From positions 186,001-250,000 of the forward strand of contig NZ_FMCX01000004.1 of the NCBI RefSeq assembly GCF_900091555.1: a DNA stretch of 64,000 bases, written 5' to 3'. The notes beneath the pieces were generated by a model. It was not told where the DNA came from. It saw only the letters and a list, made by a program, of their open reading frames with translations, and did not search any database. Every line of letters begins with the position of its first letter. The stretch's first letter is position 1. Shown piece by piece: positions 25,690 through 34,073 of this stretch. A program made the position numbers and the translations under genes. The stretch is from Micromonospora mirobrigensis (GTDB lineage Bacteria > Actinomycetota > Actinomycetes > Mycobacteriales > Micromonosporaceae).

Positions 25690-26774
25690 GCGTCCGCCTC
25701 AAGCTCACCGCCAGCTACGCCGGCTTCCTGCTGCTCGTCGGGGCGCTCCTGCTCGCGGTCGTCTGGGTGTTCCTCCTGCGCTACGTACCCGAGACGCCCG
25801 CCGGGCAGCCGTCGGCCGGCCCGTACGACCCGCCCCTGCTGGGCGGCCCCGGCCGGGGCGACCTGCTCCGCGCCTTCGCCCCGCGGGTGGCCGAGGTGCT
25901 CGTCTTCCTACTGATCTTCGGCCTGCTGGGCGGATGGCTCCTGGCCGGCCGGATGCTCGCCCCGCTGGCCCGCATCACCGACGCCACCCGCCGGGCCACG
26001 GCCGGGTCGCTCTCCCACCGGATCCGGCTGCCCGGCCACCGCGACGAGTTCCGGGAACTCGCCGACGCCTTCGACACCATGCTCGAACGCCTCGAATTCC
26101 ACGTCGCCGAGGAGCAGCGGTTCGCCGCGAACGCCTCCCACGAACTGCGTACCCCGCTGGCGATCACCCGGACGCTGCTCGACGTCGCCCGCCGGGACCC
26201 CACCCGGGACCGGGACCAGCTCGTCGAACGCCTGCACACGGTCAACCAGCGGGCGATCGACCTGACCGAGGCCCTCCTGCTGCTCAGCCGCGGCGACCGG
26301 GCCGACCTCGACCGCGAGCCGGTCGACCTGTCCCTGCTGGCCGAGGAGTCCGCCGAGACGCTGCTGCCCCTGGCCGAACAGCGCCGGATCACCCTGGACG
26401 TCACCGGCGCGGCGGCGCCGACCCGCGGCTCCACAGAACTCCTGGCCCGGATGGTGGCCAACCTCGTCCAGAACGCCGTCGTGCACAACCTGGCCGCCGG
26501 TGGGACCGTCACCGTCCGCACCGCGGTCAACGGCGACAGCGTCGTGCTGCAGGTCGAGAACACCGGGCAGCCGCTCCCGGCGGAGCTGGTACCGACCCTC
26601 ACCGAGCCCTTCCGGCGCGCCACCGACCGGGTACGCACCGACGAGCACGCCGGCGTCGGCCTGGGCCTGGCCATCGTGCGCAGCATCGTCCGGGCGCACC
26701 ACGGCACGCTCACCCTCACCGCCCGGCCCGCCGGCGGTCTCCTGGTCACGGTCCGGCTACCCGGCACGCAGTGA
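25668..26774 (+). CDS. Two-component sensor histidine kinase
   Basis: A 368-residue membrane kinase. Transmembrane segments at about residues 17-38 and 75-93 flank a short (about 38-residue) Pro/Gly-rich external loop, so it probably senses within the membrane or by a partner. HAMP about 94-146; HisKA with phospho-His158 in NASHELRTPLAI; HATPase with N-box NLVQNAVVH and G-box GVGLGLAIVRSI. The small sensor, the VanZ-like gene and the decayed beta-lactamase-family gene suggest a cell-envelope stress role; that is inference. Confidence 0.92.
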   Translation: MDRASGLSVRLKLTASYAGFLLLVGALLLAVVWVFLLRYVPETPAGQPSAGPYDPPLLGGPGRGDLLRAFAPRVAEVLVFLLIFGLLGGWLLAGRMLAPLARITDATRRATAGSLSHRIRLPGHRDEFRELADAFDTMLERLEFHVAEEQRFAANASHELRTPLAITRTLLDVARRDPTRDRDQLVERLHTVNQRAIDLTEALLLLSRGDRADLDREPVDLSLLAEESAETLLPLAEQRRITLDVTGAAAPTRGSTELLARMVANLVQNAVVHNLAAGGTVTVRTAVNGDSVVLQVENTGQPLPAELVPTLTEPFRRATDRVRTDEHAGVGLGLAIVRSIVRAHHGTLTLTARPAGGLLVTVRLPGTQ

Positions 26775-26782
26775 CGCGCGGG

Positions 26783-26807
26783 GCCGTCCGGAGCGGTAGC
26801 GGACGGC
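26783..26807 (+). terminator. Hairpin after histidine kinase gene
   Basis: GCCGTCCG at 26783-26790 pairs with CGGACGGC at 26800-26807 across a nine-base loop, starting nine bases after the kinase stop. There is no T-run. Probably ends the 21.3-26.8 kb plus-strand block before the convergent small gene at 26886-27080. Confidence 0.45.
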
Positions 26808-26885
26808 TCGGCAGCCGCCGTGGATCGGGCTCTTCGACGACCTCGCCGGCCGGACGCCCTCGCCTGCCTCGGCCTCCGCCGCGGC

Positions 26886-27080
26886 TCAGCCGGCGAAGAT
26901 GATCAACGCAAGCCAGGCGCCCACGATCACGGCCAGCGCGACCGCCAGCACCCAGGTCGGCACGGTGTACTCACCACGCCGGTTGCGCTCGACCTCGGCG
27001 CGGATCTTGGCCCGCCGCCGGTCCATCCAGTTCAGCTTCTCGGCGCCGCCGTCGCGGTCGGAGGGATCAGAAGTGTTCAT
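26886..27080 (-). CDS. Small single-pass membrane protein
   Basis: A 64-residue protein with a charged N-terminal half (DRRRAKIRAEVERNRRGEYTVP) and one C-terminal transmembrane helix (TWVLAVALAVIVGAWLALIIFAG). ATG start. It lies 59 bases after the pafA stop on the same strand, so it may be the last gene of a pafA transcript. No recognised domain; probably a C-tail-anchored protein with the basic part in the cytoplasm. Confidence 0.7.
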   Translation of the reverse strand: MNTSDPSDRDGGAEKLNWMDRRRAKIRAEVERNRRGEYTVPTWVLAVALAVIVGAWLALIIFAG

Positions 27081-27139
27081 CGCGCCGCCAGCCTACCGGC
27101 CCGGCGCCGGCCGGCACCCACGCCGGCCGGCGCCCCGCC

Positions 27140-28498
27140 TCACATGCTGGCGATCAACCGCTCCACCCGCTCGTCGTACGCCCGGAACGGGTCCTTGCAG
27201 AGCACCGTGCGCTGCGCCTGGTCGTTCAACTTCAGGTGCACCCAGTCGACGGTGAAGTCGCGCCGCTTCTCCTGCGCGTGCCGGATGAACTCCCCCCGCA
27301 ACCGCGCCCGGGTGGTCTGCGGTGGGGTCTCCTTCGCCTCGAAGATCTCCGGGTCGGTCGCCACCCGGTCCACCTCTCCCCGCCGCTCCAGCAACCCGTA
27401 CAGGCCGCGGCCCCGGCGCAGGTCGTGGTAGGCCAGGTCCATCTGCGCCACCCGAGGAGCCGACAGCGGCAGGTCGTGCTTGCGCTGGTACCGCTCGATC
27501 AACTTCAGCTTGGTCACCCAGTCGATCTCGCGGGCCACCGGGTCCAGGTCGCCGGTCTCCACCGCCCGCAGCACCCGGCCCCAGAGCTCCACCACCCGCT
27601 TCGCGGTCTGGTCGCCACCCCGGCGCTCCACGAACTCCGTCGCCCTGGCCAGGTATTCCTGCTGGATCTCCAGCGCGCTGACCTCCTTGCCGGAGGTCAG
27701 CCGCACCTTGCGCCGCCCGGTGATGTCGTGCGACACCTCGCGGATCGCCCGGATCGGGTTCTCCAGCGACAGGTCCCGCATCACCACCCCGGCCTCGATC
27801 ATCCGCAGCACGATGTCGGCACTGCCCACCTTCAGCAGCGTGGTGACCTCGTTCATGTTCGAGTCACCCACGATCACGTGCAGCCGGCGGTAGCGTTCCG
27901 CGTCCGCGTGCGGCTCGTCCCGGGTGTTGATGATCGGCCGGCTGCGGGTGGTCGCCGACGAGACGCCCTCCCAGATGTGCTCGGCCCGCTGCGACAGGCA
28001 GTAGACCGCCCCGCGCGGGGTCTGCAACACCTTGCCGGCCCCGCAGATCAACTGTCGGGTGACCAGGAACGGGATCAGCACGTCGGCCAGCCGGCCGAAC
28101 TCCCCGTGCCGGGACACCAGGTAGTTCTCGTGGCAGCCGTACGAGTTGCCGGCCGAATCGGTGTTGTTCTTGAACAGGTAGATCTCACCCGCGATGCCCT
28201 CGTCGTGCAGCCGCTTCTCCGCGTCGACGAGCAGCCCCTCCAGGATCCGCTCCCCCGCCCGGTCGTGCGCCACCAGGTCGGTCACCGAGTCGCACTCCGG
28301 TGTCGCGTACTCCGGATGCGAACCGACGTCCAGGTAGAGCCGGGCCCCGTTGCGCAGAAAGACGTTGCTCGACCGGCCCCACGACACCACCCGCCGGAAC
28401 AGGTACCGCGCGACCTCGTCGGGGGAAAGCCGGCGCTGCCCGCGGTAGGTGCAGGTGACGCCGTACTCGGTCTCGAGGCCGAAGATTCGCCGCTCCAT
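27140..28498 (-). CDS. pafA: Pup--protein ligase PafA
   Basis: A 452-residue ligase that joins deamidated Pup through its C-terminal glutamate to lysines of target proteins using ATP. The N-terminal [18 protein letters not shown] carries the catalytic Glu-rich strand; [14 protein letters not shown] holds the conserved Asp region; [21 protein letters not shown] and the [20 protein letters not shown] motif are shared with Dop and glutamine synthetase-like enzymes. It lacks the extra loop that distinguishes Dop. Unlike in mycobacteria, it is separated from prcA by a plus-strand gene and from pafBC by nearly 6 kb. Confidence 0.97.
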   Translation of the reverse strand: MERRIFGLETEYGVTCTYRGQRRLSPDEVARYLFRRVVSWGRSSNVFLRNGARLYLDVGSHPEYATPECDSVTDLVAHDRAGERILEGLLVDAEKRLHDEGIAGEIYLFKNNTDSAGNSYGCHENYLVSRHGEFGRLADVLIPFLVTRQLICGAGKVLQTPRGAVYCLSQRAEHIWEGVSSATTRSRPIINTRDEPHADAERYRRLHVIVGDSNMNEVTTLLKVGSADIVLRMIEAGVVMRDLSLENPIRAIREVSHDITGRRKVRLTSGKEVSALEIQQEYLARATEFVERRGGDQTAKRVVELWGRVLRAVETGDLDPVAREIDWVTKLKLIERYQRKHDLPLSAPRVAQMDLAYHDLRRGRGLYGLLERRGEVDRVATDPEIFEAKETPPQTTRARLRGEFIRHAQEKRRDFTVDWVHLKLNDQAQRTVLCKDPFRAYDERVERLIASM

Positions 28499-28631
28499 GA
28501 TGTGACATTAGCCGCCCGGGGCCCCGGATGGGCACTGCTCATCACCCGGGAGGGCGCCGGTCCACCCCTCGGGACGCGCCGCGCCGCCCCACGGGCTGCG
28601 CGCACCCGGCCCGGCGGGTACCTTGCCAGCC

Positions 28632-29612
28632 GTGAGGATCCTGGTCACCGGCGGCGCCGGCTTCATCGGATCGGCGTACGTCCGCCGCCTGCTCACCGGC
28701 GCCGAACCAGCGCTGCCGGACATCGGGACGGTCACCGTGCTCGACGCCTTCACCTACGCCGGCACCGCCGGCGGCCTCGAGGCCGTCCGCACCGACCCAC
28801 GGCTGCGCGTCGTCCACGGCGACATCCGCGACGGCGCCCTCGTCGACGCCACCGTCGCAGGCCACGACACGATCGTCCACCTCGCCGCCGAGTCGCACGT
28901 GGACCGCTCCATCGCCGGAGCCGCGCCCTTCGTCACCACCAACGTGCTCGGCACCCAGACGCTGCTCGACGCGGCGCTGCGCCACGGCGCCCGCCGCTTC
29001 GTCCAGGTCTCGACCGACGAGGTGTACGGCTCCATCGACGCCGGCTCGTGGACCGAGGCGTCCCCGCTGGACCCCAGTTCGCCGTACTCGGCGTCGAAGG
29101 CCGGCGCGGACCTGCTCGCCCTGGCCTACCACCGCACCCACGGGCTCGACGTGGTCGTCACCCGCGGCGCCAACACGTACGGCCCGTACCAGCACCCGGA
29201 GAAGCTGATCCCCCGCTTCGTCACCAACCTGCTGGACGGACACGACGTACCGCTCTACGGCGACGGCGGCAACGTCCGCGACTGGCTGCACGTCGACGAC
29301 CACTGCCACGGCATCGCCCTGGCCCAGCGCCACGGCCGGCCCGGCCGCGTCTACCACCTGGGCGGCGGCACCGAGCTGACCAACCGGGAGCTCACCGGAC
29401 GGCTCCTCGCCGCCTGCGGGGCCGGTTGGGAACGGGTCCGGCCGGTCGCCGACCGCAAGGGCCACGACCGGCGCTACGCGCTCGACACCGGCACCACCCG
29501 CGCCGAACTGGGCTGGACGCCGACGGTCGACCTGGCGACCGGGCTGGCCGCCACCGTGGACTGGTACCGGGACAACCGGGCCTGGTGGGAACCGCTGGTC
29601 GGCGCCCGCTGA
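28632..29612 (+). CDS. rmlB: dTDP-glucose 4,6-dehydratase (RmlB-type)
   Basis: A 326-residue short-chain dehydrogenase-type enzyme converting dTDP-glucose to dTDP-4-keto-6-deoxyglucose, the first committed step to most deoxysugars. NAD-binding VTGGAGFIGS near residue 6, catalytic STDEVYG near residue 125 and YSASKAG near residue 148 are intact; GDGGNVRDWLHVDDHC near residue 214 is typical. GTG 28632 is preferred over TTG 28623. It is divergent from pafA and stands inside the proteasome locus with no other deoxysugar gene nearby, which is odd. The alternative symbol rfbB applies equally. Confidence 0.88.
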   Translation: MRILVTGGAGFIGSAYVRRLLTGAEPALPDIGTVTVLDAFTYAGTAGGLEAVRTDPRLRVVHGDIRDGALVDATVAGHDTIVHLAAESHVDRSIAGAAPFVTTNVLGTQTLLDAALRHGARRFVQVSTDEVYGSIDAGSWTEASPLDPSSPYSASKAGADLLALAYHRTHGLDVVVTRGANTYGPYQHPEKLIPRFVTNLLDGHDVPLYGDGGNVRDWLHVDDHCHGIALAQRHGRPGRVYHLGGGTELTNRELTGRLLAACGAGWERVRPVADRKGHDRRYALDTGTTRAELGWTPTVDLATGLAATVDWYRDNRAWWEPLVGAR

Positions 29613-29744
29613 CCGCGATTCGGCCCCCGGTCGAGCACGCCGCCCCGACACGCCGCAGCCCGGCGTATCAGCGGCCCGGGACAGCACCACCTGCCGCAGC
29701 CCGGAGCATCCCCTCGCCGGGTCGGGGTCCAGCGGCGGGAGCCG

Positions 29745-30575
29745 CTACGCCTCCGGCTGGTCGGCCTGGCCCTCCAGGTCCGCCGAGCCCGCCGACGTGG
29801 TCGGCTTGTGCGCCTCCTCGGTGGGCACCGTCGGAGTCTTCGCCACCCCCGGCGCGGGCGCGACGTCGGCCGCGCTGTCGCCGTCGAGCAACGCGGTCAG
29901 CGCCGCACCGGTGATCCGGCGGAACGTACGCCCCACCCGGCGCCGGTCCAGCACCGCCACCTCGAGCTGGTGCGCGGCGATCGTCCGCGCGGCACCGCCC
30001 TCACCGCCGACGCTGGCCAGCGCGGCCACCGCCGCCCGGACCGCCTCGCCCAGCGACATGTCCGGCCGGTGCTGCGACTTCAACACCCCGGTGATCGCGT
30101 CGGCCTGCCCGCCCATCGCCATCCGCCCCGGCTCGTCGTTCACCGAACCGTCGTAGGTCAGCCGGTAGAGCTCGTCGTCCTCCGGCGCGGACCCCACCTG
30201 GGCGACGCAGATCTCCACCTCGAACGGCTTGGACTGCTCGGTGAAGATCGCGCCCAGGGTCTGCGCGAACGCGTTCGCCAACGCCCGGCCGGTGACGTCC
30301 CGCCGGTCGTAGCTCAGGCCGTTCAGGTCGGCCATCCGCACGCCCGCCCGGCGCAGGTTCTCGAACTCGTTGTACCGGCCCACCGCGGCGAAGCCGATCC
30401 GGTCGTAGATCTCGCTGACCTTGTGCAGGGCGCTGGAGAGGTTCTCCGCGACGAAGAGCACCCCGTCGGCGTAGCTCAGGACCATCGCGCTGCGGCCCCG
30501 GGCGATGCCCTTGCGGGCCAGCTCGGAGCGGTCGCGCATGATCTGCTCGGGCGAGGCGTAGAACTGCATGGCCAC
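29745..30575 (-). CDS. prcA: Proteasome subunit alpha
   Basis: A 276-residue alpha subunit of the 20S core. It starts [27 protein letters not shown], the N-terminal gate segment typical of actinobacterial PrcA, and carries the alpha/beta fold through [23 protein letters not shown]. The C-terminal 55 residues are a Pro/Thr/Ala/Glu-rich disordered tail. Alpha rings are non-catalytic: they gate entry and dock Mpa/ARC. It follows prcB by 63 bases. Confidence 0.97.
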   Translation of the reverse strand: MAMQFYASPEQIMRDRSELARKGIARGRSAMVLSYADGVLFVAENLSSALHKVSEIYDRIGFAAVGRYNEFENLRRAGVRMADLNGLSYDRRDVTGRALANAFAQTLGAIFTEQSKPFEVEICVAQVGSAPEDDELYRLTYDGSVNDEPGRMAMGGQADAITGVLKSQHRPDMSLGEAVRAAVAALASVGGEGGAARTIAAHQLEVAVLDRRRVGRTFRRITGAALTALLDGDSAADVAPAPGVAKTPTVPTEEAHKPTTSAGSADLEGQADQPEA

Positions 30576-30638
30576 GGCGGCGGTTCTCCTTCAGGGCGCT
30601 GTGCTGACGACTGCTGGGGTGAGGCGGGACGGGACGGC

Positions 30639-31478
30639 TCAGCCGCCCGGGTTCTCCATCCGCGCGGCGACGACGGCCTCGGCGATCGTCGCCGTCTCGG
30701 CGTCGGTCAGCCGATGGGTGCCGTCCGCGGACGCGGTCATCACCACCGGGTAGATCCGGCGGGTCAGGTCCGGTCCACCGGTCGCGGTGTCGTCGTCGGC
30801 GGCGTCGTAGAGCGCCTCGACGGCCAGCCGGACCGCTTCGTCGAGGGAGATCCCCGCCCGGTAGCGCTTCTTCAGCGCCGACTTGGCGAAGAGCGAACCG
30901 GAGCCGATCGCGTCGTACCCGGTCTCCCCGTAAGGGCCGCCGGTCACGTCGAAGCTGAAGATCCGGCCGGCCGTCGCCGGGTCGCTCGCGGCCAGGTCGA
31001 AGCCGGCGAAGAGCGGGATCACCGCGAGGCCCTGCATGGCCGCGCCGAGGTTGCCGCGGATCATCGATGCGAGCCGGTTGGCCTTGCCGTCGAGCGAGAG
31101 CATCGCGCCCTCGATCTTCTCGTAGTGCTCCAGCTCCACCTGGAACAATCGCATCAGCTCGATGCCGATGCCGGCGGTGCCCGCGATGCCGACCAGCGAG
31201 TACGCGTCGGCCGGGTGCACCTTCTCGATGTCGCGCTGGGCGATCAGGTTGCCCATGGTGGCCCGCCGGTCGCCGGCCATCACCACACCGCCGACGGCCG
31301 AGATGGCCACGATCGTGGTGGCGTGCGGCGCCAGGTCGGCGGCCATGCCCGGCGGCAGCGGCCGGCGGCCGGGCAGCATCTCGGGAGCCACCCGGCTCAG
31401 GAACGTGGTGAAGGAGGACGTCCCCGCGTTGGTGAACACATCTGGTAGACGCCCGGATGGATCAAAAGCCGCTGCCAC
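30639..31478 (-). CDS. prcB: Proteasome subunit beta (catalytic)
   Basis: A 279-residue precursor. GTG 31478 is chosen because AGAGGA stands just before it and the product begins like other PrcB proteins. The propeptide is about 53 residues; the catalytic N-terminal threonine of the mature enzyme is Thr54 in PHATTIVAI. The residue before it is Ala, where M. tuberculosis PrcB has Gly. [29 protein letters not shown] and [14 protein letters not shown] match the family. Its first 82 bases lie inside the end of the HNH gene, so initiation occurs within another coding sequence. Confidence 0.96.
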   Translation of the reverse strand: MAAAFDPSGRLPDVFTNAGTSSFTTFLSRVAPEMLPGRRPLPPGMAADLAPHATTIVAISAVGGVVMAGDRRATMGNLIAQRDIEKVHPADAYSLVGIAGTAGIGIELMRLFQVELEHYEKIEGAMLSLDGKANRLASMIRGNLGAAMQGLAVIPLFAGFDLAASDPATAGRIFSFDVTGGPYGETGYDAIGSGSLFAKSALKKRYRAGISLDEAVRLAVEALYDAADDDTATGGPDLTRRIYPVVMTASADGTHRLTDAETATIAEAVVAARMENPGG

Positions 31479-32074
31479 GTGGTTCCTCTCAGGTACGTGA
31501 TCGCCCTGGCCAGCGTCGTGGGGCTGTCCCGGAACTGGCCAAGACCACCGTTGCAATTGAAGCAGAGTATCCCGCGCACCCAGCCGGTGCGATGGTCGTG
31601 ATCCAGATGTTGAGGATCTTCACCCCCGCAGATGGCGCAGACGCCGTTCTGCTCGGCGAGGAGTTCGTCGAACTCCTTCTGCCCGACGCCGTAGCGCCGC
31701 CGCAGGTGGTACTCGCGGTTGCCGCCGTAGAGTCGCTGCTTCGTCTCGTTGCCGCGAGCGTTGTGGCACGGCTTGCAGTAGGTGTGCCGCCCAGGCGCCT
31801 TCCTGATCCGTGGGAAGTCCTCGAGCGATTTGAACTGGTCGCAGTCCGGGCACCACTTCAGACCGTCCGGGACCGGCACCGAGGGCCTCTTCTGAGGAGC
31901 GGTCCCCCTCTTACGGCGACTCGCCTCAGAGCGGACCCTCGCACAGGTCTTGCAGTAGAAAGCGAGGCCGTCCGCCCGCCGCCGGTTGCGGTGGAACTCG
32001 GTGACGGGCAGGCGCCGTTCACACTCGGGACAAACCTTGTCCGACCGCTCGGGCAAATCGGACATTCTTCTCAC
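31397..32074 (-). CDS. Recombination endonuclease VII-type HNH protein inside proteasome operon
   Basis: A 225-residue protein with three zinc-binding units: C15xxC18...C41xxC44, C75xxC78...C100xxC103, and the nuclease core C146xxC149[14 protein letters not shown]171xxC174 with His159/Asp160/His161, the phage T4 endonuclease VII-like motif. Such enzymes cleave branched DNA; the two extra zinc units may recognise DNA or another partner. GTG 32074 overlaps the pup stop (GTGA), and the gene's last 82 bases overlap prcB, so it is locked into the pup-prcBA transcript. Its codons are less GC-biased than its neighbours. As I recall, a similar gene occupies this slot in Streptomyces. Substrate and role are unknown. 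Confidence 0.88.
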   Translation of the reverse strand: MRRMSDLPERSDKVCPECERRLPVTEFHRNRRRADGLAFYCKTCARVRSEASRRKRGTAPQKRPSVPVPDGLKWCPDCDQFKSLEDFPRIRKAPGRHTYCKPCHNARGNETKQRLYGGNREYHLRRRYGVGQKEFDELLAEQNGVCAICGGEDPQHLDHDHRTGWVRGILCFNCNGGLGQFRDSPTTLARAITYLRGTTWQRLLIHPGVYQMCSPTRGRPPSPRS

Positions 32075-32280
32075 TGACCCCCTTTCTGCACATATCCTCT
32101 CACGAATTCCTCTGCGTTCTCCTCCAGGACCGAGTCGATCTCGTCGAGCAGGTCGTCGACGTCCTCGGTGATCTCGGCGTGCCGCTCCGCCACCTCGGGG
32201 TTGGCCTGCGCGGTGACCTCGTCGACCTCGTCGCCCTGGCTCGACCCGCCGGACTGGGTCTGACCGCCCTCTTGCGCCAT
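32071..32280 (-). CDS. pup: Prokaryotic ubiquitin-like protein Pup
   Basis: A 69-residue acidic, mostly disordered modifier. The C-terminal half [30 protein letters not shown] is the Mpa/ARC-binding helix and ends GGQ, so Dop must deamidate Gln69 before PafA can use it. Only one lysine is present (Lys66). ATG 32280 follows GGAGGAGGACGAC. The stop overlaps the HNH start by four bases. Confidence 0.98.
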   Translation of the reverse strand: MAQEGGQTQSGGSSQGDEVDEVTAQANPEVAERHAEITEDVDDLLDEIDSVLEENAEEFVRGYVQKGGQ

Positions 32281-32335
32281 GTCGTCCTCCTCCACGATCG
32301 CCTGCGATGAACTTACCTCGCGGGAGCGACGAAAA

Positions 32336-32370
32336 GCCCGCCGCGCGCCGGCATTCGGCGCGCGACGGGC
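32336..32370 (-). terminator. Hairpin plus T-run after dop
   Basis: On the minus strand a 15-base stem (32356-32370 with 32336-32350, one non-Watson-Crick position) and five-base loop is followed by TTTTC. It begins 16 bases after the dop stop and precedes the pup start by 55 bases. It implies that pup can be transcribed separately from dop, or that readthrough is attenuated here. Confidence 0.7.
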
Positions 32371-32386
32371 ACCGCGGTCGTACGCC

Positions 32387-33904
32387 TCAGCCGCCGGTCA
32401 GCGTCTCCAGCAGATCCTTGGCGGTGTCGCACCGGTCGAAGAGCGCCCCGACGTGCGCGCGGGTGCCCCGCTCCGGCTCCATCATCGGCACCCGGACCAG
32501 CGACTCCCGGCCGATGTCGAAGATGACCGAGTCCCAGCTGGCGGCCACCACCTCGGAGGCGTACTGGGCCAGGCAGCGGCCACGGAAGTAGGCCCGGGTG
32601 TCCTCCGGCGGCTCGGTCATCGCCGTGCGGGTCTGCTCGTCGGTCAGCAGGGTCTTCATCGACCCGCGGGTGACCAGCCGGTGGTAGAGGCCCTTGTCCG
32701 GCCGGACGTCGGAGTACTGGAGGTCGACCAGCTGCAGCTTGTGCGAGCCCCAGGCCAGCTTCTCCCGCTCCCGGTAGCCCTCCAGCAGCCGCAGTTTGGC
32801 CACCCAGTCCAGCTCCGTGGCGCACTCGAAGGGGTCGCGGCCGAGCCGGTCCAGCACGCTCTCCCAGCGGTCCAGCACGTCGACGGTCTGCGCGTCGGCG
32901 TCGGCGCCGTACCGGTCGTCCACGAAGGAGCGCACCCGCTCCAGGTACGCCCACTGGACGTCCAGGGCGGTGAGCCGGCGGCCGTCGCGCATCCGCATCA
33001 GGTGCGCGAGCGACGGGTCGTGGCTGACCGCGCGCAGCTCGGCGACCGGGTCGGCGATGCCGAGGTCGGCGCCGAGCGCCTTCTCCTCGATCATGGTGAG
33101 GATCAGCGCCGTGGTGCCCACCTTGAGGTAGGTGGAGATCTCCGACAGGTTGGCGTCGCCGATGATGACGTGCAGCCGGCGGTACTTGTCGGCGTCGGCG
33201 TGCGGCTCGTCGCGGGTGTTGATGATGGGCCGCTTGAGGGTGGTCTCCAGACCGACCTCGACCTCGAAGAAGTCGGCGCGCTGCGAGATCTGGAAACCGG
33301 CCTGGCCGCCGTCCTGGCCGATGCCGACCCGGCCGGCGCCGCAGACGATCTGCCGGGTGACGAAGAACGGCGTCAGGTACGCGACGATGTCGGCGAACGG
33401 GGTCTGCCGGCGCATCAGGTAGTTCTCGTGGGCGCCGTAGCTGGCGCCCTTGTTGTCGGTGTTGTTCTTGTAGAGGTGGATCGGCTGGGTGCCGGGGATG
33501 GTGGCGGCCCGGCGGGCGGCCTCGGCCATCACCCGCTCCCCGGCCTTGTCCCAGCGCACGATGTCGAGGGGGTTGGTCACCTCCGGAGTGGAGTACTCCG
33601 GGTGCGCGTGGTCGACGTAGAGGCGGGCGCCGTTGGTGAGTATGACGTTGGCCAGCCCCAGGTCCTCGTCGGCGAGCGCCTCCGCCGGGTCGTACGCGGC
33701 CCCGGAGTAGGTGAAGCCGCGGGCGTCGCGCAGCGGCGACTCCTCCTCGTAGTCCCAACGGGCCCGGCCGCCGCGGTTGAGTTCCGGGCGGGCCCCGTAG
33801 GCGTTGACCACCTGCGAGGAGGTGACCATCGGGTTGGCCCCGGCCTGGGTCGGTACGGAGATTCCGTACTCGACCTCGGTGCCCATGATCCGTCTGACGC
33901 TCAT
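32387..33904 (-). CDS. dop: Pup deamidase/depupylase Dop
   Basis: A 505-residue PafA-like enzyme that deamidates the Pup C-terminal glutamine and can remove Pup from substrates. [18 protein letters not shown] is the N-terminal active-site strand; [17 protein letters not shown] holds the conserved acidic region; a region around residues 38-80 absent from PafA corresponds to the Dop loop. [20 protein letters not shown] is shared with PafA. ATG 33904 is chosen by homology; longer upstream starts add an unrelated leader. Terminated by its own hairpin. Confidence 0.96.
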   Translation of the reverse strand: MSVRRIMGTEVEYGISVPTQAGANPMVTSSQVVNAYGARPELNRGGRARWDYEEESPLRDARGFTYSGAAYDPAEALADEDLGLANVILTNGARLYVDHAHPEYSTPEVTNPLDIVRWDKAGERVMAEAARRAATIPGTQPIHLYKNNTDNKGASYGAHENYLMRRQTPFADIVAYLTPFFVTRQIVCGAGRVGIGQDGGQAGFQISQRADFFEVEVGLETTLKRPIINTRDEPHADADKYRRLHVIIGDANLSEISTYLKVGTTALILTMIEEKALGADLGIADPVAELRAVSHDPSLAHLMRMRDGRRLTALDVQWAYLERVRSFVDDRYGADADAQTVDVLDRWESVLDRLGRDPFECATELDWVAKLRLLEGYREREKLAWGSHKLQLVDLQYSDVRPDKGLYHRLVTRGSMKTLLTDEQTRTAMTEPPEDTRAYFRGRCLAQYASEVVAASWDSVIFDIGRESLVRVPMMEPERGTRAHVGALFDRCDTAKDLLETLTGG

Positions 33905-34027
33905 CCGACCTACCGCTCTGCTCGCCCGTCCCGGTCCCCCCGTCACGTCGAGCGTAGTCGCCGTCACGCCCGATGGGGGCCTGGCGGCCGCGCGGGCCGA
34001 CGGTGTCGGCGCGCGGGCCGGTACGCG

Positions 34028-34060
34028 CGAAGGCCCGCGGCGGGCTGCCGCGGGCCTTCG
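34028..34060 (-). terminator. Hairpin after mpa/arc gene
   Basis: CGAAGGCCCGCGG at 34028-34040 and its exact complement at 34048-34060 form a 13-bp stem with a seven-base loop, 14 bases after the ATPase stop on the minus strand. It separates the ATPase transcript from dop. Confidence 0.7.
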
Positions 34061-34073
34061 TGGTGCTGGATGG

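Noticed and set aside
27236..29914. Plus-strand open frame of 892 codons across pafA and rmlB
   Set aside because: It is antisense to pafA and out of frame with rmlB, both unmistakable; high GC leaves such frames open.
31397..32074. HNH gene as an intein or homing intron endonuclease
   Set aside because: It has its own start and stop, is not in frame inside a host protein, and neither pup nor prcB is interrupted.
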